From contig PBTQ01000026.1 in NCBI GenBank assembly GCA_002729125.1, forward strand, positions 1-47,380: DNA of 47,380 bases. The letters run 5' to 3'. The notes under the pieces were generated by a model, which was given only the letters and a program-made list of their open reading frames with translations, ran no database searches and was not told the origin of the DNA. Positions 30,367 through 39,567 of the stretch are shown piece after piece; positions within the stretch are counted from its first letter, which is position 1; the number at the start of each line of letters is the position of its first letter. The DNA is from Acidimicrobiaceae bacterium. GTDB lineage: Bacteria > Actinomycetota > Acidimicrobiia > Acidimicrobiales > Aldehydirespiratoraceae. The position numbers and the translations under genes are program-made.

Positions 30367-31700
30367 CCGAGGAGGTCTCGGACGAGGTCGTGGTAGAAGC
30401 GCGTCGTCAGATCGAGCGATTCGAGATCGATGCGTTCATTGTGGCCATGGAAACGTGAGCCGAACTCGGCCGGGGTCAGCGTGGGGCTGAGCAGTCCCGC
30501 CCCGTAGGCCACGGCGCCGAGGTCTCGATGGACGCGAGCGTCGGTGAAGCCGACGCTGATCGTCGGGGCGATGCGGCTGGTGGGAAACGGGTTGGCGACG
30601 GCCTTCTGCATCGAGTCCCACAGTGGCGTGTCGATCTGGGACTGGGTCGACGGCTCTTCGAGGATGACCTCGACGCTGACCTGGTCGTAGATGTCGCCGA
30701 GCGCGTGGCGAAGGTGTTCTTCGACGTCCTCATGGGTCTCCCCGGGCAGGGTGCGGATGTCGACGTCGATTTCGACGACATCGGGGATGATGTTCGTCTT
30801 GGTCTGGCTGGTGACCACGTTCGGCGAGAACGTGGTGTGGGTGCAGGCGTGCCAGTTCCCGACCGGGGCCGAGGCCGGCAGGGTCGCAAGCGCCTCGTCG
30901 ATGGCGCCCTCGTCGAGCAGCACCGCCCGCAGTTCTGGGTCGAGGCCCATCGCGTCGACCTGGGGTCGCCAGTACTCATGGAATGACGACGACGGGTTGT
31001 ACTCGGCGATCCGTTGCACGACCGCCGCTGCCTTCACCACCGCATTGTCGGAGCGGTACGGGCGAGAGCCATGGCCCGGTGTGCCGCGCACCCGGAGGCG
31101 ACGCCAGGCGATGCCCTTCTCGCCCACGACCATGGCGATGGCCGGGTCTTGTTCGCTCCCAACGTGGAGACCGCCGTTTTCGGTGAGGAGGTAATCGGTC
31201 GTGATGACGTCGGGATGGTGCTCGCCCATCCAGCGGGCCCCGTAGGCGCTGCCGGCCTCTTCATCGGCGACAGCGAAGAAGACGAGGTCACCCTTGAGGC
31301 GGGTGCCGGATCGGGCGATCGCCCGGGTGACGACCGCCATCGAGGCGGTGAGGTTGAGCATGTCGACGGCCCCGCGGCCCCAGACCTCGTTGTTGATCAC
31401 CTCGCCGCCGAAGGGATCCTCGTCCCAGCCGTCGGGGCTGATCGGTACGACATCGGTGTGGCCGTTGAGACACAGACTCGGCGCGTTGGGGTCGGTCCCC
31501 TCGATCCGGGCGACGAGCGACGTACGCCCCGGGGCGGCGTGGTACTGCTGCACCTCGACGCCGGTCCCCTCGAGAAAGGTGGTGAGAACATCCGCGTTGC
31601 GGATCTCTTGGCCCGACTCCGTGTGCCCATCGTTCACGCAGGCGTTGCGGATCAGGGTCTGCAGCAATTCGACGGTTTCGTCACCACGCGGCTCGGTCAT
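30363..31700 (-). CDS. M20-family metallopeptidase/deacylase
   Basis: LCLNGHTDVVPI, WGRGAVDMLN, ADEEAGSAYGARW, RVRGTPGHGSRP. Confidence 0.9.
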   Translation of the reverse strand: MTEPRGDETVELLQTLIRNACVNDGHTESGQEIRNADVLTTFLEGTGVEVQQYHAAPGRTSLVARIEGTDPNAPSLCLNGHTDVVPISPDGWDEDPFGGEVINNEVWGRGAVDMLNLTASMAVVTRAIARSGTRLKGDLVFFAVADEEAGSAYGARWMGEHHPDVITTDYLLTENGGLHVGSEQDPAIAMVVGEKGIAWRRLRVRGTPGHGSRPYRSDNAVVKAAAVVQRIAEYNPSSSFHEYWRPQVDAMGLDPELRAVLLDEGAIDEALATLPASAPVGNWHACTHTTFSPNVVTSQTKTNIIPDVVEIDVDIRTLPGETHEDVEEHLRHALGDIYDQVSVEVILEEPSTQSQIDTPLWDSMQKAVANPFPTSRIAPTISVGFTDARVHRDLGAVAYGAGLLSPTLTPAEFGSRFHGHNERIDLESLDLTTRFYHDLVRDLLG

Positions 31701-31825
31701 GACCTCAGTCTGGCCGATGCTCGAGTTGCCTTGGCGGTGCGTCGGCTCGACACCGAACGCATTGGGGCATGACGCTCGCTCCCTGTCGCCGGCGCAAACA
31801 GGTCGTGGCCGCCGCAGGTAGTCTG

Positions 31826-31869
31826 CTGACGCGAAGCCGAGCCAGCGGGGCCCGGTGGGATCGCGTCAG
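31826..31869. repeat. 9-bp perfect inverted repeat CTGACGCGA...TCGCGTCAG
   Basis: Arms 31826-31834 and 31861-31869, upstream of ATG 31877; TAGTCT -10-like hexamer at 31819-31824. Confidence 0.6.
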
Positions 31870-31876
31870 GAGCGTC

Positions 31877-33286
31877 ATGCGGGGCATCATCGCCGCCGGG
31901 ACTCACATCCCGCACTACCGACTCGACCGCACCGAAGTCGCGGCCTTCTTCGGCAAGGGAGGTGGTCGCGGCCAGCGCTCGGTGGCCTCCTACGACGAAG
32001 ACACCACCACGATGGGCGTCGCCGCCGCTCGTCGGGCCCTGGCCTCCACCGACCTCGAGCCGCAGGAACTCTGGTTCGCCACGGCCTCCCCGGCATACCT
32101 CGAGAAGACCAACGCCACCGCAGTCCACGCCGCACTGCAACTCGGTCCCGAGGTCGGCGCCCTCGACTTCGGTGGCGCACTGCGTTCCGGCGCCGGAGCC
32201 CTGCGCACGGCGCTCACGGCAGGCGTGTCGACGCTCGTCGCCGCCGCTGATCAGCGCGGTGGACTGGCCACCTCCGCCGACGAGGCCGCCGGTGGCGACG
32301 GCGCAGCAGCGGTGCTCATCGGGGACGACACCGATGGTCCGGTGATCGCCGAGTACCTCGGTGCCGGGGTCGCAACAGAAGAGTTCCTCGAGCGCTGGCG
32401 TCTTCCCGGGGGTGACCGCTCCCGTGCCTGGGAAGAGCGCTTCGGTGAGGTCACCTACGGTCCGCTCATGAGCCAGGCCTGGGAACGGGCCCTGGCCGCC
32501 ACGTCGCTCTCCGCCGACGACATCGACAAACTGATCGTCACCGGCACGCATGGCCGTGCGGTGGCCCGCAACGCAAAGCGCCTTGGCGTGCGCGACGAAG
32601 CGATGATCGATGATCTCTCGGGTTCGGTCGGCAACACCGGCACAGCTCACCCGCTCCTCGTCCTCTCCTCGGCCCTCGAGCAGGCCTCACCCGGCGAGAC
32701 CATCGCCGTCATGACCCTCGCCGACGGCGTTGAGGTCATCGTGCTGCGCACCACCGACGCCATCTCCGCTGTCTCGCCGGCGATGTCGACTGCCGGCCAG
32801 ATCGCCTCGGGCACCACGGTCTCATACGGAAAATTCCTGTCCTGGCGCGGAATGGTCTCGGTCGAACCACCCAACCGGCCGCTCCCGAACCGCCCGTCCG
32901 CATCGGCGGCCCATCGGCGCGACGACTGGAAGTTCGGCTTCGTCGGCAGCCGTGACCGCAGCTCTGGGATGATCCACCTGCCGCCTGCTCGGGTCTCGGA
33001 GAAAGGCGGTGCCGTCGACGACATGGAACCCGTGCCGATGGCCGACACGGTCGGCACGGTCGTGAGCTTCACGATCGACAAGCTCGTCTACTCACCGAGT
33101 CCACCGGTGGTGTTCGCCGTCGTCGACTTCGACGGTGGCGGTCGTGCTCCACTCGAACTCGCCGACTGCGGGCCCGACGAGATCGAGGTCGGTATGCGGG
33201 TGCTGCCGACGTTCCGTCGCCTGTTCACGGCCGATGAGATCCACAACTACTTCTGGAAGGTCGCGCCGGTGAGGGGAGTTCGTTAA
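31877..33286 (+). CDS. HMG-CoA-synthase/KAS-III-like protein fused to a C-terminal DUF35/OB-fold domain
   Basis: N-term MRGIIAAGTHIPHYRLDR...; GNTGTAHPLLVLSSALE; C-term TVGTVVSFTIDKLVYSPSPPVVFAVVDFDGGGR...EIEVGMRVLPTFRRLF. Confidence 0.8.
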   Translation: MRGIIAAGTHIPHYRLDRTEVAAFFGKGGGRGQRSVASYDEDTTTMGVAAARRALASTDLEPQELWFATASPAYLEKTNATAVHAALQLGPEVGALDFGGALRSGAGALRTALTAGVSTLVAAADQRGGLATSADEAAGGDGAAAVLIGDDTDGPVIAEYLGAGVATEEFLERWRLPGGDRSRAWEERFGEVTYGPLMSQAWERALAATSLSADDIDKLIVTGTHGRAVARNAKRLGVRDEAMIDDLSGSVGNTGTAHPLLVLSSALEQASPGETIAVMTLADGVEVIVLRTTDAISAVSPAMSTAGQIASGTTVSYGKFLSWRGMVSVEPPNRPLPNRPSASAAHRRDDWKFGFVGSRDRSSGMIHLPPARVSEKGGAVDDMEPVPMADTVGTVVSFTIDKLVYSPSPPVVFAVVDFDGGGRAPLELADCGPDEIEVGMRVLPTFRRLFTADEIHNYFWKVAPVRGVR

Positions 33287-34479
33287 TGGGTTCGCACGGC
33301 ATCAAGGACCAGGTTGCGATCATCGGCATGGGCTGCACGCCCTTCACCGAGCACTGGGACAAGTCACTCGACGATCTGATCATCGACGCAGCCCAGCTCA
33401 CCTATGCCTCCGCAGGCATCCACCAGGACGACATCGATGCGTTCTGGTTCGGCACCTCGCAGTCCGCAGCCTCGGGTCTCGCCATGGGCGGCCCGCTGAA
33501 GATTCACGGCAAGCCGATCACCCGTGTCGAGAACTACTGCACGACCGGCTCCGAGGCGATGCGTGCGGCGGCCTACGCCGTGGCGTCCGGCGCCTACGAC
33601 GTCGTGATGGCGCTCGGGGCGGAGAAGGTGAAGGACGGCGGATACCAGGGCCTCAATGCCTTCCCGATCCCAACCGACGGTACCCAGCGAACACTCACGG
33701 CGGCCGGCATGTTCAGCCTGATCCTTCCGGCGTACGCCAAAAAGTACGGCGTCGACGAGGACGAGATCCGCTACTCGGTCGCCACGATCGCCGAGAAGAA
33801 CCACTTCAACGGGGCCCGCAATCCGCTGGCCCAGTTCCGCCGGGAGACCAGCGCCGAGCAGATCTGTCAGATGGCTGCGGTCGCCGGACGCCTTTCCGTG
33901 TTCGACTGCGCAGGCGTCGCCGATGGTGCTGCAGCGGTGATCATGTGTCGGGCCGAGGACGCTCACAAGTACACCGACAATGCCCTCTACGTGAAGGCGC
34001 TGTCGTTTGTGGCCGGCACGGGTGCCGGTTCGCTCGACCCCGACTACGACTACACGACCCTGCCTGAGTGCAAGTGGTCGGCCGACGATGCCTACGCCCA
34101 GGCCGGCGTCACGTCACCGCGTGACGAGATCGCCGTCGCCGAAGTCCACGACTGCTTCACGCCGACCGAACTCGTGTTGATGGAGGACCTCGGGTTCTCC
34201 GACCCCGGCCAGGCCTGGCGGGACGTGCTCGACGGCGCGTTCCGTCTCGACGGTCGCCTGCCGGTTAACAGCGACGGTGGCCTAAAGGCGTTCGGCCATC
34301 CGGTCGGAGCATCGGGGCTGCGCATGCTCTACGAGATCTGGCTTCAGCTGCGCGGTGAAGCACCCGAGGAGCGGCGCATCGCCGACCACGGTCGCAAGCT
34401 CGGGCTGGTGCACAACCTCGGCGGGTATCCCGGAGAGATGGTGAGTTTCGTCGGGATCTACGGCACCGAGCTCGGCTGA
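33286..34479 (+). CDS. Thiolase family protein (lipid-transfer-protein/SCP-x-like)
   Basis: VAIIGMGCTPF, VENYCTTGSEAMRAAAYAVASGAYDVVMALGAEKV, VAEVHDCFTPTEL, FGHPVGASGLRMLYE; TAATG overlap with upstream gene. Confidence 0.88.
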   Translation: MGSHGIKDQVAIIGMGCTPFTEHWDKSLDDLIIDAAQLTYASAGIHQDDIDAFWFGTSQSAASGLAMGGPLKIHGKPITRVENYCTTGSEAMRAAAYAVASGAYDVVMALGAEKVKDGGYQGLNAFPIPTDGTQRTLTAAGMFSLILPAYAKKYGVDEDEIRYSVATIAEKNHFNGARNPLAQFRRETSAEQICQMAAVAGRLSVFDCAGVADGAAAVIMCRAEDAHKYTDNALYVKALSFVAGTGAGSLDPDYDYTTLPECKWSADDAYAQAGVTSPRDEIAVAEVHDCFTPTELVLMEDLGFSDPGQAWRDVLDGAFRLDGRLPVNSDGGLKAFGHPVGASGLRMLYEIWLQLRGEAPEERRIADHGRKLGLVHNLGGYPGEMVSFVGIYGTELG

Positions 34480-35282
34480 CGGATTCCGGCACGGCTCGCC
34501 CGCCGTGGCCGACCGATACGGACTTCGGTCCCCGGAGTCCAGTGCACGACCGGGTCACCGGTCGGCTCCGGGAGCCCGGCACCGTCGAGGAGTTCGTCGT
34601 CGAGTTCGAGGAGTTCGCCGCGAAAGAGGGGCCAGCGTCCGTGATCGACGGGGGCATACACGGTGAACGCTTGCGCCGCGTCCATGCTCGGAAAGCGGGA
34701 ATAGAGCCCCCAGCGTGACGTGAGGAAGCGTTCGAAGTCCGAGACGTCGCCATCGGCGATGGGTGTCCCGATACGGACGACACTGTGATGGGAGGGCAGT
34801 GCGCCGTCGTTCGTGCGGCGGCGGGGCCAGCGGCGGGTGGAGTCGTAGCGCCACACGCCGTCGGTCGCTCGGCGGCCGGCATCGATCGACATATCGGCCC
34901 AGAAGTACGGAAGCCCGTACGCGGCACGTGCCGTCAGCGAGGCGAGCAACCCACCCGCCTCGAGCGAACAGAACCAGACTCCCGGCGTGCCATCGGGCCC
35001 CCGGACGTAGGTGCGCACGTTGGTTTCCGGAAACGTGCCGACGAACGGCAGCCGCAGCCCGCCGGGGGTGCCGACCCCCATCTCGAAGGGAACGACGGCG
35101 ACCCACGCCCGCTGGATCCCATCGGCATCAGGCCAGGTGTCGATCGTGAGGTCGTCGGGGAGGAGTGCTTGGACGACCTCGGGCGCGAAGGGGTAGTGGA
35201 TGAAGAGGAGGTCGCGCCACCACATGCGCATGACCTCGAAGCGGACCCGTTCGGGGGGGAGCGGCGGGTACGGACCGGACAT
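34458..35282 (-). CDS. DUF2071 family protein (acetoacetate-decarboxylase-like fold)
   Basis: MWWRDLLFIHYPFAPEVVQALLPDDLTIDTW, WVAVVPFEM, NVRTYVRGPDGTPGVWFCSLEA. Confidence 0.75.
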   Translation of the reverse strand: MSGPYPPLPPERVRFEVMRMWWRDLLFIHYPFAPEVVQALLPDDLTIDTWPDADGIQRAWVAVVPFEMGVGTPGGLRLPFVGTFPETNVRTYVRGPDGTPGVWFCSLEAGGLLASLTARAAYGLPYFWADMSIDAGRRATDGVWRYDSTRRWPRRRTNDGALPSHHSVVRIGTPIADGDVSDFERFLTSRWGLYSRFPSMDAAQAFTVYAPVDHGRWPLFRGELLELDDELLDGAGLPEPTGDPVVHWTPGTEVRIGRPRRASRAGIRQPSSVP

Positions 35283-35382
35283 CGCCTGAGTTTCCCAGGT
35301 AGGGCCGGGTAACGACATGGTGGGCGGAAAACTTGCAGTCGCGCATCTGACGACCGGTGCGTACCCGCTCTACGATCCGCCC

Positions 35383-37770
35383 ATGCCTCGTCGCCCGCTT
35401 CACGGAATCCGCATCGTCGACCTCACCCTCGAACGAGGTGAACTCACCGGGCGCCTCTTCGCCGACCTCGGTGCCGAGGTGCTACGGGTCGAGCCCCCTG
35501 GCGGGTCACCAGCCCGGTCGATGCTGCCGGTCGTCGGCGACCAATCCCTCTTCTTCACGTTCCGTAACGCCGGGAAGAAGGGCGTCGAACTCGATCTCAG
35601 CAGCGACCCGGATCGCGAACGCCTGCACGAATTGCTGGCCTGCAGTGATGTCGTCATCGATTCCGCCGAGCCCGGCTCGTGGGCCGACAGCGGTCTCGAT
35701 GCCGACGACCTCGCCCGCCGCCATCCTCATCTGATCGTCTGCTCGATCACCGCCTACGGGCGAACCGGCCCCTATGCGGGCCGCGATGTGCCGTGCGCTG
35801 TGATCGACGCCACCGCCGGCATGGCCTTCAAGGCGGGGGTGCCCGAACGCGAACCTCTGCTTCCGCCCGGCAACATCGCCGACGACACCGCATCGATGCA
35901 TGCCGTCTTCGCCATCGAGTGTGCGCTGGTCCAACAACACACCACTGGCGCCGGGCAGGTCATCGATCTGTCGGTGAACGAGGCAGCCGCTCAGATCGCT
36001 GACTGGTCGCTGTCGAACTGGACCCGGTCGCTCGATGCAGGCATGCCGAGCCTCGACAGCCGCATCGGTCCGGGGCCCGTGTACACGATCCTGCCGTGCA
36101 AGGACGGGTATGTCCGGCTCGTGATCATCGCCGAACGTCACTGGAAGGCGATGCGGGCCTGGCTCAGCGAGCCGGACTATCTGCAAGACCCCGAGTACGA
36201 GACGTTCATGGGCCGTTTCGGCATCGCCGACGCCGTGCTCAACCCGCTGTACACGGAGCTGTTCTCGACGATGACGATGCTCGAGGTGGCCGAGGAGTGC
36301 CAGAGCCGCGGCATCGTCTGCACGCCGATCCTCAAGCCCGACGATGTGTTGGTGAACCCGCACTTCGAGGCCCGGGGCAGCTTCGACCATGTCGATACCG
36401 ATGCCGGCACCATGATGCTGGCATCGGGTTTCTTCGAGATCGATGGCGAACGCGTCGGTCCGTTCGGCCCACCCCCTGCAATTGGTGAGCACACCGACGA
36501 GGTGTTCGCCGCGCTCGGCGAACCACGCCCGGCGCCCGCCGCTCCGCTCACCGGTGACGACGCGCCGCTTGCCGGGATCCGGGTCATGGACTTCGGTCAT
36601 GGCGGTGTCGGGGTCGAGTGTGGTCGCATGCTCGCCGAGTACGGGGCCGACGTCGTGAAGATCGAGTCACGGACGTATCCCGACTTCATCCGCACGGTGC
36701 TCGGGGGTGAGATGTCGCCGTCGTTCGCATCGTCGAGTCGGAGCAAGCGGAGCCTGGGTGTCGACGCCAAGCACCCCGAGGGCCGCGCCTTGCTCAAGCG
36801 CATGGCCGCCGTCAGCGACATCGCGATCGAGAATAACTCGACTGGGATCATGGAGCAGATGGGCATCGGCTACGGCGAGCTGTCGGCGGAGAACGCCGGC
36901 CTCGTGATGATGTCGAGCCAGTTGATGGGCAGCTGGGGACCGTGGGCAGCCTGGTCGGGCTACGGCCCCAACACCCAGGTCACCGGCGGCATGACGCACC
37001 TGTGGAACTACGAGGCGACCCCTGAGCCGGCCGGATCCATGTCGATCTTCCCGGATCACTTCGCCGGGCGTACCGGTGCGGTCACCGCCCTCGCCGGTGT
37101 CCTCGGTCGTCGCCTCCACGGTGATTCCGGGTTCCATGTCGAGGTCTGTCAGGTCGAGCAGGTCGTCAACGTGATGGCCGACTTGCTGGCGAAGGAGTCC
37201 CTCGAACCGGGCTCGGTCCAGCCACGGGGAAACCATTCCGATCGCGGCACGCCCTGGGGACTCTTCCCGTGCAAGGACGACGATTCGTGGGTCGCAATCT
37301 GCACCCGCTCCGACGCTGAGTGGCGGGCCTTCGCCGAGGTGATGGGCTCGCCCGAGTGGGCGATGACCGACGAGCTCACCGTGCTGACCGGCCGGCAATC
37401 TTGCGAGGGCGAAATCGACGCGCTCGTCGAGGCCTGGACACGGCAACACACCGTCGCCGAGGTCGTCGAGGCCTGCTTTGCGCGCAGGGTGCCGGCGGGG
37501 CCGATGCACAACTCCGCCGGACAGTACGGCGATCCGCACTACCGGGCCCGCGGTTTCATCGTCGAACTCGACCAACCGCCGATCGGCGGCATGACCTTCG
37601 AGGGGCCCGGGTTTCACGCGACCGGTATGCCGGTTGCGGATATTCGGCCCGCACCGGGACTCGGTGCTCACACCCGCGAAGTGTGCGCCGAACTCGGACT
37701 CGATGATGCCGAGATTGATGCGCTGCTCGCATCGGGGGCGATCGAACGCGATGTCGCTAATGGAGCATGA
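35383..37770 (+). CDS. Family III (CaiB/BaiF) CoA transferase, two fused domains (796 aa)
   Basis: Two repeats of the family start (GIRIVDLTLERGELTGRLFADLGAEVLRVEPP and GIRVMDFGHGGVGVECGRMLAEYGADVVKIES); TACGAT 6 nt upstream of ATG. Confidence 0.9.
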   Translation: MPRRPLHGIRIVDLTLERGELTGRLFADLGAEVLRVEPPGGSPARSMLPVVGDQSLFFTFRNAGKKGVELDLSSDPDRERLHELLACSDVVIDSAEPGSWADSGLDADDLARRHPHLIVCSITAYGRTGPYAGRDVPCAVIDATAGMAFKAGVPEREPLLPPGNIADDTASMHAVFAIECALVQQHTTGAGQVIDLSVNEAAAQIADWSLSNWTRSLDAGMPSLDSRIGPGPVYTILPCKDGYVRLVIIAERHWKAMRAWLSEPDYLQDPEYETFMGRFGIADAVLNPLYTELFSTMTMLEVAEECQSRGIVCTPILKPDDVLVNPHFEARGSFDHVDTDAGTMMLASGFFEIDGERVGPFGPPPAIGEHTDEVFAALGEPRPAPAAPLTGDDAPLAGIRVMDFGHGGVGVECGRMLAEYGADVVKIESRTYPDFIRTVLGGEMSPSFASSSRSKRSLGVDAKHPEGRALLKRMAAVSDIAIENNSTGIMEQMGIGYGELSAENAGLVMMSSQLMGSWGPWAAWSGYGPNTQVTGGMTHLWNYEATPEPAGSMSIFPDHFAGRTGAVTALAGVLGRRLHGDSGFHVEVCQVEQVVNVMADLLAKESLEPGSVQPRGNHSDRGTPWGLFPCKDDDSWVAICTRSDAEWRAFAEVMGSPEWAMTDELTVLTGRQSCEGEIDALVEAWTRQHTVAEVVEACFARRVPAGPMHNSAGQYGDPHYRARGFIVELDQPPIGGMTFEGPGFHATGMPVADIRPAPGLGAHTREVCAELGLDDAEIDALLASGAIERDVANGA

Positions 37771-38646
37771 GTGCGTCCGCTTCTGCTCGTCCTTGCTGCG
37801 CTCGTTGCGGCATGTGGCGCCGACGGGCCCGGTGACGAGACGGCCCCGGCCGTGACTAGCACGTCGTCGATGGCGTCGGCGTCCTCTTCCGCTGCCGTGC
37901 CCGACTCGGGGGTCCTCCCGGTCGGTATCGGCGACTCGGTCAGGTACGGCGACTCGCCCCAGCAAGTCGGCAGTCTCCGACTGCCCATCGATGCCGGGGA
38001 AGGCCCGTTCCCAGTGATCGCCTTCATCCATGGCGGGTTCTGGCGCAACACGTACGACAGCAGTCTGTCCGAACCTCAGGCTGCCGATGCCCGATCGAAG
38101 GGGTACGCCACCTGGAATATCGAGTATCGGCGGGTCGGCGATGAGGGCGGCGGCTATCCGGGAACGCTCGACGACATCGCCACTGCGATCGACGCCCTCG
38201 TCCGCATCGATGCGCCACTCGATCTCGACCGGGTGTTCGTCGTCGGGCACTCCGCCGGTGGACATCTCGCGCTCTGGGTCGGTCAGCGCGATGACCCCGT
38301 CGTCGTTCCGCGGCTCGTGGTGGGTCAGGCCCCCGTCGCCGATCTCGCCGGCTCGTTGGATCTCGGCCGCGGTGCGGTCGAGGGGTTCATGGGCGGCACT
38401 CCCGAGCAGATTCCCGCGGCGTACGGCGAGGCCGACCCCGCCCGGCGGCTCCCGGTGAAGGTCCCTCAGCTGATCGTGCACGGTCTGCGCGACGACGACG
38501 TGCCGTTCGATGTGGTGGCGCCCTACATCGACAAGGCCGGCGACGGTATCGACACCTTGACCTTCGAAGACGAAGGCCACTTCGACATCATCGATCCGGC
38601 GGCGCCCTCCTGGGAAGCGACGCTCGCGTACCTCGCCGGCATCTAG
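37771..38646 (+). CDS. Lipoprotein alpha/beta hydrolase
   Basis: Signal peptide with lipobox LVAAC; HGGFW, GHSAGGHLALW, IVHGLRDDDVPF, EDEGHFD. Confidence 0.85.
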   Translation: MRPLLLVLAALVAACGADGPGDETAPAVTSTSSMASASSSAAVPDSGVLPVGIGDSVRYGDSPQQVGSLRLPIDAGEGPFPVIAFIHGGFWRNTYDSSLSEPQAADARSKGYATWNIEYRRVGDEGGGYPGTLDDIATAIDALVRIDAPLDLDRVFVVGHSAGGHLALWVGQRDDPVVVPRLVVGQAPVADLAGSLDLGRGAVEGFMGGTPEQIPAAYGEADPARRLPVKVPQLIVHGLRDDDVPFDVVAPYIDKAGDGIDTLTFEDEGHFDIIDPAAPSWEATLAYLAGI

Positions 38647-38664
38647 GCTGCGCCGGATTCCACC

Positions 38665-38682
38665 CGACCCGCGAAGGGGTCG
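38665..38682. repeat. Small perfect hairpin CGACCC-GCGAAG-GGGTCG
   Basis: 6-bp stem between a hydrolase stop and the phyH pseudogene start; no U-tract. Confidence 0.3.
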
Positions 38683-38686
38683 TCCC

Positions 38687-39552
38687 GTGTCCAGCCTCGC
38701 TGACGTCATCAGGCATCGGCACATCGTCGACTTCGCCAGTGACGGCGTCGTCTGTCTTCGACAGGTCATAAACCCGGATTGGATCGAGCAGCTCACGGCG
38801 GGCCTCGAGCGCAACGTCGCCGATCCGTAGCCTCGAGGTCGAGCGTGGAACACCGACGAGTACGGCCGGGTCACGTTCTACGACTCCCAGGTCTGGCAGG
38901 AGATTCCGGAATGCCGGGACTGCGTCGAGAACTCGCCGATGGCAGAACTCACCGGTCAGGTGACGAACGTCGAGGCGGTGAACTCCTTCTTCGATGCCAT
39001 CTTTACTCGCAGCACGGGAGCCAGTTCCGCACGCCGTTCCACCAGGACGCGCCGTGCTGGCCGGTCGAGTGGTTCGACACCTGCTCGGCGTGGATGCCGC
39101 TCGTGCCGGTCGCGAAGCGCAGCGCCCTTGAGTTCGTGAAGGGCTCCCACGCCTGGGACGTGCGCTACGCCCAGACCAACTTCGGGGTGCTCACCGTCGA
39201 CGAACGCGATTAGGTCGTCTACGACCAGCTTGAAGACGAGCTCGAGCCGTTTCCCGACATCGAGGGCCACCGGGAGCACTACGAGATCCTGAGCTGACAC
39301 ATCGAGTCCAGCGACGTGGCGATCTTCAACGCCCGGATGATCCATGGCGGATCGGGCCTGTTGCATCCAGATCGGGACCTCAAGGTGTTCAACACTCAAT
39401 GGCTCGGCGACGATGTCCGGGTCATGTTCGGGCCGGAGGGCATGGACCCCGACCATTCCCAGGTGATGACCGAGCACGGTCTCGCCTCGGACGATCGGGT
39501 CGGAGGTCTCCTGTAACCCGAACTCTGGCGTCGGGGACCGGTTGCCGTCTGA
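38687..39552 (+). pseudogene. Phytanoyl-CoA dioxygenase (PhyH) family pseudogene
   Basis: Continuous homologous reading FASDGVVCLRQVINPDWIEQL...ERNVADP*PRGRAWNTDEYGR...FFDAIF/frameshift/GSQFRTPFHQDAPCWPV...VDERD*VVYDQ...EILS*HIESSDVAIFNARMIHGGSG...GGLL*PELWRRG; stops at 38828, 39211, 39295, 39514. Confidence 0.85.
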
Positions 39553-39567
39553 CCGTCGCCGGCCGGT

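Noticed and set aside
36667-38874. 735-aa minus-strand ORF
   Set aside because: Antisense to the CoA transferase and lipoprotein hydrolase, low-complexity shadow composition, no domain.
38779-39213. 144-aa ORF as a standalone gene
   Set aside because: Its first part is out of frame with the PhyH signal and its second part is the shifted frame of the pseudogene; it is a by-product of the frameshift.
39295-39297. TGA/TAG codons in the phyH and kynU remnants as selenocysteine, pyrrolysine or recoded stops
   Set aside because: All three stop types occur together with frameshifts, replaced residues are ordinary (Trp/Tyr), no recoding element seen, and neighbouring genes use the same stops normally.
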